DNA of 64,000 bases from Amyelois transitella (Eukaryota; Arthropoda; Insecta; Lepidoptera; Pyralidae). Position numbers and translations under genes: made by a program. Below the pieces are notes generated by a model. It was not told where the DNA came from. It made no database searches and saw only the letters and a program-made list of their open reading frames with translations. The stretch spans positions 4,861,001-4,925,000 of the forward strand of contig NC_083516.1 of assembly GCF_032362555.1 (NCBI RefSeq), given 5' to 3'. Below, one piece after another: positions 36,504 through 47,700 of the stretch (the first letter of the stretch is position 1; the number at the start of each line of letters is the position of its first letter).

Positions 36504-38729
36504 CTAAAGACCTCACTAGATGTAATGGTGTATTTAAAGACAAATGTAGCCGCCGACGAGTGTTCCCGTTGCTTGACGTTTGACGTAGTATGGTTAGGCA
36601 GGCTTGCTTATCGTAGGATGTTCTTCCATATATTAATATCATAAACATCGGAATAACTCCGAATATTACGATTAAAACCTATTTTTGTATGCGCCGTTGT
36701 GGCTGGAGATGATATGACGTTGTGTTAGAAATAACCTTACAGAATTTTAAGCCAGAGCCTGACGGATTAGGGCAATAAATTTGCGCCGAAATGAGGTAGT
36801 CGGTATATAATGGAATGTGTTATAAATCCTATGTAACTTTTGATTAATATCTACATAACAAACAAGTTGACAACTGATATAATTTAATTAATAAAGCCTA
36901 AAAATAATTTTGATAATTGGTGTTGCCAACTGATACACATAAGATACCGTCGTCGTAGGTCCTGCATAATTCTAAAGAAATCTTCTCCAGCAGACCCAAG
37001 AAAGGCTCTTATAAGAATACTTTCCGCAATCGAAATCCTATGACTCTGGCAAGGAAGGAATAATATAGGTACATAGAAACTCCGATGCATATGTAAATAA
37101 ATATTGGAAGGAAAGTAGCAGTGTTAACTGTTGAATGTATGTACATATAAGTACTTTTTGTATTAACCTTAATATATAATGATGTACCTAGTGTAACTCA
37201 AATGTAAGATAAAGAATAAATGTATATTTATTTACAGTAAAAGTTTATAGTACAGAAAGTAGAAGCCGAAAACATTATTGAAAGATATAAAAGATAATTT
37301 GTAAATTTGAATTAATGTGAGATATTATATAGGAGAGATATTTATTTAAGGAGTAAATCGATCGTATCGCGATATATGGAAAATTAATATTATTAGATTT
37401 CAGATGTACCTACAATAAAACAGCGAATATTCTAATTTACGTTTGACATGCCTTATTTTTGCATACAATAAGTCTTTCTATAAAATTTCTATTGGGATGA
37501 CAGTGAAATAAACATGTATAAGTTTTTTATAAAGTATATGACGCGATGTGTAGTGTAGTGCAACATATATATAAGAAATGTAAAATATATTGCTTCATCA
37601 AATAACTGTACGGAACTTTGTTTAAATTGGTTATACAGCAGCGTTGAGCATAGGAATAAATACTTATAACACAGAAGGATATTATTGATGTATAATAATT
37701 TATAAACAAAAAAGTTATGGTTTCCCAGTCATCATCCTAACTAATGAGTCTTATTTTACCATTCAAATCAAGAACATGTGAAGAAAACTCTCTACATTAA
37801 AGAAGTGCATTGGTGTTTATATACTTATTTTCTAGTTCTACTCTGTTCTAGAACCTAATCAACACCCCTAAATAGTTGTTAAGATCAAAATTACAAATTA
37901 GAAGGACGAATTATTAGGACATCACTATTTTTATTATGCGAATGCAATGTATTAAGTACCTATTCATATCCTCGAGTCTGAAACAGTTTTCTGAGGGTTG
38001 TTTGAAGCATATTTTGACGACAAAATTTTTGTCCTCGGGAATGAAGGAGAGAGGAATTTCATATTTGAGCAATTCGGCGACAGAAACCATACTGTCAAAC
38101 TCGTGAGGATAAAATAAATGTATATTGTCAAACCACTTGAACGCCAAATGACTGTCGATGAATAGTTTCAGACTCCATAATATATTTTGATATCATCAAA
38201 TTTTATGGTTGTGAATGATATATACCAAACATGTTGTTTTAACGCTTTCAGTGTTAATTTTCACTTGTATAGGTGCAATAACAATACTTTATTATTAATA
38301 ATTTATTTAACTCTATTAAAGACCGTAATTATTGCAAATGAAAATTGTATAAGTTTTGCTGCAATGTAAGTATATATTTTTGAGTATTACTTTTAAAGAC
38401 ATATCCAGTGTAAAAGAATAAAATTTAAAGTCTCATAAGCAGTAAATGGCAATATAATTAACATTTGCAATAATCGCAAAAGCATGCTAGTTTAGTCATT
38501 TCAGCCTTTGAAAGGCAAGTGATTTGGAATGAACGTGATCAATAAATTTTGAATTTGTTATTCTTTTATTTCTATTTTCAAAACTGCATTCCATTTCTTA
38601 ATCTATGTTATAAAAACTCTATGTTTATTCGTGAACGTTATAAAGTCTACAAATGTCGAATCTGCAAGAAAAGACTGAGTATGTACTTTACAATAATTTA
38701 CTGGATTCTAAATTAAAAAATACTAAAAC
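36504..38729. other. Eip63F-1 3' UTR and convergent intergenic space
   Basis: AT-rich. AATAAA at 37215-37220 and near 38541 are candidate signals for Eip63F-1; TTTATT at 38565-38570 is the best minus-strand signal for the NDUFA6-like gene. The two genes converge and their 3' ends may overlap. No gene seen; the minus-strand frame 38147-37914 has no recognised domain. Confidence 0.45.
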
Positions 38730-41700
38730 TTAATCCACTCCTGATAAGAACTTGCATATGAAGTTATTTGGTTTAGGCTCCCACGAGGGTTTCCAATGTG
38801 CCATCACGTGGCCTTTCTGTTGCCACTGGTGTGTCACTTCCTTTAGCTCCATGTAACCCTGAAAGAAGTGTTGGGATGTAAAAGTATTTGGAACGATCTA
38901 TGTACTTTATTAAGTATATACACTATTAAACACACTATTAAAACCAAGTGCCATATTTGGCACTTGGTTTTAATAGTGTAGGTAAGTTACATAGGGAAAA
39001 TGCATATTAATTTATTCAGAAAATACTGTCACGGTGTATCCTTAACCCCCTTTTTTAATGGCCCCCCATTAAGAACGGGGGCTGACGATACACCTAAATG
39101 AACAACTAAAGGAACACTAAGCAGGCCTTGAAGGGGAAAGAATTAAGTAAGGATGCATTGTTAGAGAAAGCAAACGCAAGCGCACTCTTATCATATTTTA
39201 AGGTTGGAGATGGCTCCAACCTTAAAATATGATAATAGTGCGCTTGCGTTTGCTTTCTCATATATGGATATGATAGTGGGATAGTACCGACAATAAATGT
39301 AATTTAAATGACAAGCGAATCCCTTGTTCTTACATTAAGATATTTAGGTATATTAATAACACATCTAGTGCAGTATCTTTTAATGATAAATATACAATAT
39401 CTTACCTTAATGACCAAAATATCAATAACACGAACATCAGTGACACATGCATTTGCATAAAAATATTCTCTCAACTTATACCGACAATCTTGTTCAGTTT
39501 TCGGTATGTCAAAATATTTTACTAAAAGAAAACATACATATCAATATTTTAATCACGTGCTTTGGAAATGTAAGTAAGTAAATGCTTTATTGTTCACTAA
39601 AGGAGTACATTACAAATAAAAACAGTACACAGGCGGGCTTATCCCTAAGTGGGATCTCTTCCAGCTAACCTGACAATAAGAGGACCATATACAAAATTGA
39701 GGCAAGGGTGAACAACAGTTCTTTTACGAGTATTATGCTTAAGACGTAACAATTATATACGTACAATACAAATATATAAATAAAGTAAATATATAAACAT
39801 GCATGTATTCTAAATTAACTTCATAACCAATTCAAGACTCGAGAAAGAATATATTAAGCTTATTGTTGAAGGAATTAGAAGAAATGTTTTACTGTTATCA
39901 GCATAATTATAAACTCTGGCTTTACTACTTGACTGGTAGACGATCTTACAACCGAACCTTCTTTGCATACAAAGCTGATATTTTACATGTTTGTTCTTTG
40001 AGCTACAGGAGCACTATGAGAGGAAAATCTAGTACAGTACAGGATCGAGAAATAAACGACATTCCTTTTTTTTTTCAATCGGGGCTTAGATCTTCTTGTA
40101 GATATAAGGTTTTTTATTTATGTCTACTGCATTAGCACTAAGAAGTGGTGGACACAGACCTCCCTCATTTCTGTACTGACTTGAAGCAGCCTTCATCTAC
40201 TTCGTGCAACCTTACTAAAGTCGTCCTATACGAGGGCGGCACTAAAAATTTCGGGAATCAAGGAAGTGACACAACATTACTATTAAAAAATTTATTTATT
40301 GTTTTTCGAAGTATTCTCCGTGAAATTTGACACATTTTTCCATACGATGGAACTAATCATTGAAGCAAGCATCCGATTCGGAAGTTGGGGTCTTGCTCTT
40401 CACGGAGCGAAGGCGGTATTCATCGGGAAAACAACTTTTTTACACCTAACTGTCCGTGCAAGATTATTTGTATTTGACTCATGCCAATGTCTAAAGTTGT
40501 CTTAATTTCGCAGTACATCAACGTTTTCTTGGGTGACTGCAGTTTTTGGAGCTTGACACGTCCACGTTGAAATTCAGCAAACCAGCGATAAATTGTGCTT
40601 TTGGATGGGGCTTCATCACCAAATGCAGAAAGCATCCGATCAACGCACTGTTTTGTGTCTGTCAACTTCTGTACAGTAGTAATAAATCATCGCTCTTGAA
40701 TTTTCTCGAGTCAATTAAATTTTCTCAACGACTAAACAAGTTAGACAAGACCTCGTAAAAATACCGCGAATCATTTTTTACCAAGTAGTTTTCAATAAAA
40801 AGATTTTAATATGACAGGAACAGTGAGTGGAAATATTCCATTCTAAAAACTTTCAGTGCAGCCCTCGTAGTCGCGTGGATCATCTTCCTCTTGGAGTTAG
40901 CCCCAGTTGCGTTCTCACTTATTGGGTGAGAGTCAATGCTTTGGCCGATACTCCCTACACTACACTGTTAATTGGCTTAATGCGTATTTGGAGAGAGAGA
41001 GATTCTCCAGAGTTTGTAGGAAGTTAAGTAATACTCCGTTTCAGAAGATGAGAATGGAATGCTTTATTTACAAAAGTTGGACATATTTATATAAAACTAT
41101 TTACAAAGGAAAATGCAAGGACGAATCATAAATACGGAATTATTACCAATGATGAAGAGAGATTATTTTTAACAAATCAGAAATATCGAATTATAGCCAA
41201 TAGTGTGAGCGTATTTACAATAGGAAATCTATCTAAAAGTTTTTGTTGATAAAAAATGGATTTGCATAGATTTCTGAGAATTTTGCATTGCTGTCTCTTG
41301 AGTCTGGATAGCTCCGTCTCGTTTCCGCTACACGTGTCGAGCTTGAGTTTCTGTGATGCCCGGTGCGGCCGCAGGCGCGCCGAGGGCGCCACGTGCGGTG
41401 TGCACGCGATGTTTGTTGGGCGAAACTTGCTTGCGTATAAAACCGTCTTGCTGCTTGCTCCCCGCCTCAGTGTTAATTTGAACTTGCGGCGTGAGGTCGC
41501 GCTCGTGATGCTCTCGCGAAGTGCAGTGTGTGCGTCGAACTCTTGACTTGTGTTGTTTCGGACGGAGATCCGATGGACAATAATGCAGTGTGAACAATTG
41601 GCGTGTGAAGATGCTGATGCTGCCTGGAAGAACTGCTGATGCACGATGTGTGGCATGTCCATGTGCACGCGCTCACAAAACAGTTCTTTTCAGAACTAGC

Positions 41701-44700
41701 TTCTTCTGGTTTCTGGGCAACGAAGTCGGCATGATATTAAAGTGCTTGATTTGTTTTATTCATCTCTTATATATATATGTATTATATCTATTATATCCTG
41801 GTAATGTTTTGGTAATTGAATGGTAAATATTGTGAAGGTAACTGTTGTTCTTGTTATTCGGTAAGGTAAGCTTGTTGGTAAGTATGTTGGTACTTGATGG
41901 TAAGTATGCTGGTAGCCACAGTACTCCCCCTCAAGTGAAACGTACCGGCAACCTGACGGCACGGCCGACACGAGTTTTCTTATTCGTTTGTTGTGGCGTC
42001 ATGTTGCTCGTATTAACCGGAGCGGGAATTTTCTGTGGTGAGGTACTTTCTTGCGCCTGTGCCTTAGTGATAGCTTGACCTTGACCTAGTGTAGCTTGAG
42101 CTTGAACTTGTGTTGACATTGTTGATGAATTTGCGATGTCGTCGTCTTGCAATAGGTAGGCAGGCTTGAGTCGGTCTATTGAAATGTTTGACTCGCGATC
42201 CGGTAGTTGAATGGTGTAGTACTTGTCCGTTAGTCTCTTGATAACACGATAAGGGCCTTCGTATGGTGATTGAAGTGACTTCTTAACGGCGTCGACACGA
42301 ACAAATACGTGTGTGCAATCTTGTAGGTCTTTATGAATGAAGATGCGTGGATTGCTGTTGTGATGTATTGTTGACTGTTGCGGGCTATGTTCTTTGATGG
42401 TAGATCGTAGTTTTTCGACGAAGTTGTAGTCCATTGATGTAGGTATTGATGACGTAGTGAAAAATTCACCCGGTAGACGTAAGTTATAGCCATATGTGAG
42501 TTCGGCTGGGCTAACTTCAGCGTCTGTGCGTAGGGTGGCGCGTAATCCGAATAGGACTGTAGGTAACTCGTCGATCCATGACCTTGAACTTGATAGCCGG
42601 GTGCGTAGTGCGGTCTTCAGTGTTCTGTGCCAGCGTTCGACGATACCGTTTGATTGCGGATGGTATGCCGTAGTGCGATTTTTCGTGATTCCCATAAGCT
42701 TCATAAGGTTGTTGAAAAGTTGACTTTCGAACTGACGTCCTTGGTCGCTGGTGAGTGTTGTGGGGCATCCGAATCTCGTAATCCAGTGGTTGTAAATTAC
42801 TTCGGTAACTTTGTCAGCTGTTATTTCTTCGGTAGGTATTGCTTCGGGCCATTTCGTTTCGCGGTCAATCATGGTTACTAGGTAGCGATAACCTTGAGAC
42901 GTCGTAGGTAGCGGTCCGACGATGTCCACGTGTACGTGTCGAAAACGTTCAGTTGGCGGGAATTTCGAAACTTCGCTGTAGGTATGGCGTTGAACTTTGT
43001 TTTTTTGACAATCGATGCAGCTTTTCGTCCATCTTGAGATGTCGCTATTCATTGACGGCCAAAAATATTTCTGAGATGCCATCTTCCGTGTTGTGCGTGT
43101 ACCGGGGTGGTTGATGTTGTGTACACTCTTGAATACTTCTTCACGATATTGTTCGGGGATGTATGGTCGTATGTTCGATGTTGATGTTTCGCAGTAGAGT
43201 TCGACGTCGGTGTTGGGAATGATGATTTTCTTGAGACAGATGTTATCTTGTTTTTGTAAGTCGGGTACAGATGTGTCTTCGTGTTGGGCTTTTGCAATAT
43301 CCTCGTAATTGATTGTAGATGGGAACGATACTGCTTCTATGCGACTTAGGGCATCGGCCACGATGTTGTTTTTTCCGCTCACATGGCGTATGTCGGTTGT
43401 GAACTCACTGATGAATAGGAGTTGTCGGGTACGGCGTGGCGTTTCTGTAGTCGACGTTATTTTGTGCATAGCGAACGTAAGGGTGCGTCCACATCTGGCG
43501 AATGTGCCGCGAATGTGCAACTCACGAACGGTACGCGAACTGCACTCGCGCTGCACGCATGCAGTCACTGCAATGGTTCGTTGCGCCGCCTTAGCGCAAC
43601 TCATACAAGGCTCGTATAAGGCGTGCGCGCGGCGCGCGATCTGCGCGTACTCAATCCTCGCGCTTACAGTTCCATTTACTGGCTCAGTACTTTCGAAGAT
43701 GTCGGACGACACTAGTGCTTTTAATATAATTGCTGCATCATTAGCTATTATATTACTGATAAAAAGGAAAAAAAAGAGACAACGGCGTTGGTGGCAAAAT
43801 CCTATTTTTAAAAGAAAACAGAATATAGTAGCGGAGTTAAAAAGCCATCAATTAAGCGGCCACTATGCAAATTTTTTAAAATTGTCACCAGAATTATATG
43901 AAAATCTACTACACATGCTTAGTTTCAAGATTGCTAAAAAGGAAACGCATTTTAGGCTACCAATTTCAGTTGAAAATAAATTAAGTTTGACATTACGATT
44001 CTTGGCCACTGGAGATTCCTACACAAGCTTGCAGTACCTTTTTAGAATTTCTAAGCAAAGTATAAGTATTATTATTCCTGAAGTGTGTTTGGCGATTATC
44101 AAGTGTTTAAAGGAAAACGTACGTGTGAGTATTTTTCTAATTATCTTTATTAAATAATCACATAGCCTTTTTTATAAGCAACATATAAGTTTACAAAAAG
44201 AAAGTAGTTATTATTGAAACAAATCACTGTAGCTGTCATTCGTATCTTCTGCCGAATAATTACTTTCCTGACTGTGCGGTCTGGACGTAGAAGCACTTTG
44301 AGAATAAGTTGTATAACCTTGCGTTGACACTTGCATATTTGGTTGATAATCATAGTACCCAGAATCAGCTTTCATTATGACATCAAATATTGCCTGTTGA
44401 ACCATATTTTTTGTTGAACGTGAATAAGATTCCATTTTGGCTCCAATAAAATTTATAAATGAATGTACTTCTTGTGACAATTTGGAATTATCGCTCAATT
44501 TTTCTGTAGCAGTCTTTAAACATTGTAGGGCTTCAGTTACGATTTTATCATCCGTCGATTTTTTCTTTTTGGACGGCGGAGGTTCAATAAAAGACAGGTC
44601 GCTTTCAGTGTCAGTATTTATTCCATCATCTTGTACCTGTCGCTCATCCACTTTATCTTGTTCTATATCTGCCTGTTCCTGTAATAATGTTTTTATATTT

Positions 44701-47700
44701 ATATTATTATTTTTCAGGTGCCAAGGAGACCAGAAATATGGCTAGAAGTGAGTAAAGGATTCGAAGATAAATGGCATTTGCCCCATTGCATTGGCGCAAT
44801 AGACGGTAAACATATAGTCATACAGGCACCTCCGAAAAGTGGAACTGAATATCATAATTACAAATCTACTTTTAGTATTGTTCTGTTTGCACTGGTAGAC
44901 TCAGATTATAAATTTATGTTTGCTGATGTTGGTTGCCAGGGGCGTATATCTGATGGAGGGATATTCAAAGATACAGAGTTCTACAAGATGATGCAAAATG
45001 GCTCCTTAAATTTACCACAAGAAAAAGCATTACCTTACAGGACTAAAGCGATACCCTACTTCTTTGTTGCTGACAGCGCTTTTGCTCTAGATAAACATGT
45101 GATGAAACCATACTCCGGTAACCACAGTAAAGGCACTCCGGAACGCATTTTTAACTATAGATTAAGCAGAGCTCGCAGAATTGTTGAGAGTGCCTTTGGC
45201 ATTGCATCATCCATTTTTAGGGTACTTAGAAAACCTATGATATTAAAACCAGAAGTTGCTGAAGTAGTCGTTATGAGTATTATTCACTTGCATAATTATT
45301 TGAAACAGAACGCCACCGATAGTTATACAACTAATTCCAATAAGTATATAAATCAATCCGTACCTAATTTGACATCTCTTTCAAATATTCAAACATCACA
45401 AATAAGATATTCAAGAGAAATAAACGAAATAAGAGATGAGATTGCTTCTTATTGCGTAAATGAAGGCCGTATTGCATTTCAAGATAAATATTGTTGATTT
45501 AATTACTTACAGTATTTATACGTTTCCTTGGTTTATCCCGATCAGCTAAAAAGGAAAAAGCGTCATAGGCAAACCATCTACTTTTGTAAGTCTCGGATGC
45601 ACCTAAAAATATAGAATAATATTAGTTACATAGTCAATTTAACTAATAAAATAAAACATAAAAAGTAACAAATAGTTTTTTACTCGCCTTTCCCTGTCCC
45701 TTTACTTTTTTGACTTTTTCCTTTCTCTCTTCTAAAAGAAGATAAAAGACTTAACAGTTTGCTACGGCATTGTTCATAATCGCTTCCCATTATAGCACCA
45801 ATTTCTTTCCACGCATCATTTTTTACATTTTTTCTATAGTAATATTGATCTTTAGGATCCCACAAAACTGGAAATCTTTTATATGTTTCAATTAAGCGTA
45901 AACAGTTCTCCTCCGTCCACTCCATGACAACACGTACTTAACCTCCAATAATCAGAAACGAACTGAGCGGGTAAGGGGTGCGGGGATTGAGACGCGGGTG
46001 GAAGGAAGACGCGAGCCGCTAGCGCGCCGCCCGCGCGCTGATCGCGTACGGCGCTTAGGTTGCGCGTGAACTGCGCGCGGGCGGCGCAGGAGCGGCGCTC
46101 GAACAAAATTGTACGCGCGCAGCTCGCAAACGGCTCGCGAGCTGCACATTCGCGGCACATTCGCCAGATGTGGACGCACCCTAAGAGGTTTGTGATCGGT
46201 GAAAATTATCAGTGGACGTCCCTCGAACATTTTTCGGAAGTGTTTTACGGCCATGTAGATTGCTTGTAGTTCTCTGTCGTATGTTGAATATTTTGTTTGT
46301 GCGCTGGAAAACTTCTTAGAAAAATAGCCAAGTGGTTGCCATTTTTCGTCGATGTATTGTTGTAGCACGGCGCCAGCTGATTTATCCGAAGCGTCGCAAA
46401 ATAGGGCGTAAGTAGCATCGTGGGACGGGTGGGCGAGTAAAGCAGCGTTGCATATGCTGTTTTTACATGCTTCGAATGCGTCCGATGACTCTTGTGTCCA
46501 TTGTATGACGGTTTTGTCACGTTTCTTGACGTTGTGGAGATGTGCATTGAGTGGTGCTTGGATAGATGCGGCGTTAGGTATGTGATCGCGGTAGAAATTC
46601 AACATACCGAGAAAACGACGTAGTTCTTCGATAGTGTTGGGCTTGGGGTATTTTGAGATGATGTCTACCTTTTCAGCTGGTGGTTTGATACCATCTTTGG
46701 ATACGATGTAGCCCAAGAACTTTACTTCAGGTTGGCCAAAGTGACATTTTGCTGGGTTGATGGTGATGCCATGTTCTTCAAGTCGTTCGAGTACTTGCCG
46801 TAGGTGTTCACGGTGCTGGGTTTCGTTCTCTGATGCTATGAGTACGTCGTCGATGAATGGAAAGACGAAAGGTTGTCCTCTGAGTACTTGGTGGATGAAA
46901 CGTTGGAATGTTTGACCTGCGTTCTTGAGACCTGGACACATTCGTGGGAATTCGAATAGTCCCATCGGTGTGATGATGGCTGTCTTCTCGATGTCTTCCT
47001 CACGAACCATCAGTTGTTGATAAGCTCGATTTAAGTCCAAAACTGAGAATATGGTCTTCCCGGCAAGCTGGTAGGTGAAGTCTTTAACCCTTGGAACTGG
47101 ATAGCGGTCGGGTTTGGTGATCGCATTGAGACGGCGATAATCACCACAGACTCTGATGTCTCCGTTCTTCTTTGGTACGACGTGAAGAGGTGATGACCAT
47201 GGGCTCTTGCTGGGTCGACAAAGTCCTTGTTCGATCATGTTTTGGAACTCTTGTTTGACTTTCTCGTAGCGATGAGGTGGTATGGGACGAGCTCGGCAGT
47301 GGACAGGTTGACCTTCGGTTTCGATGTAATGTTGAACGTTGATCTTACTATTGTTGATATTCATGGCGGTGAGACGAGTAATTCCGGGATAATCGGCGAG
47401 TATCGCGTGATACGAATTATTCGAGTCAATACTGCGTATTGTAGGTACAGATGTTGCTCGAACAGGGGCGTTGACCTTTAGACTCGTAACGTTGTCGATT
47501 AGTCTTTTGTTTTTGAGATCGACGATGAGTTGATGATGTTTGAGAAAATCGGCTCCCAGGATCGGTTTCGATACGTCTGCGACGATGAATTTCCACTTGT
47601 ATGGACGACGTAGGTTGAGATCGAGTTCGAGTGTTTTTTCGCCGTATGTTGATATGACGGTGTTGTTGGCGGCATACAGCTTGTAGGGTAGCGGCTTAGT

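Larger units (their letters stand above)
43481..46181 (+). mobile_element. PIF/Harbinger DNA transposon, 2701 bp, complete
   Basis: Terminal inverted repeats begin GGGTGCGTCCACATCTGGCG at both ends, identical for about 39 bp and then diverging. Flanked by the TAA target-site duplication (43478-43480 and 46182-46184) characteristic of PIF/Harbinger. Carries both standard genes: a DDE transposase on plus and a MADF-domain protein on minus. Both are open after splicing, so it may be autonomous. Inserted in the Gypsy pol, so it is younger than the Gypsy insertion. Confidence 0.93.

Noticed and set aside
41177-41668. 163-codon minus-strand frame, repeated at 49060-49551
   Set aside because: It lies inside the two LTRs and is identical because the LTRs are identical; no domain is recognisable.
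43309-43698. Upstream part of the long plus-strand frame as part of the Harbinger transposase
   Set aside because: It starts outside the transposon in Gypsy DNA; the ATG at 43699 inside the element is the plausible start.
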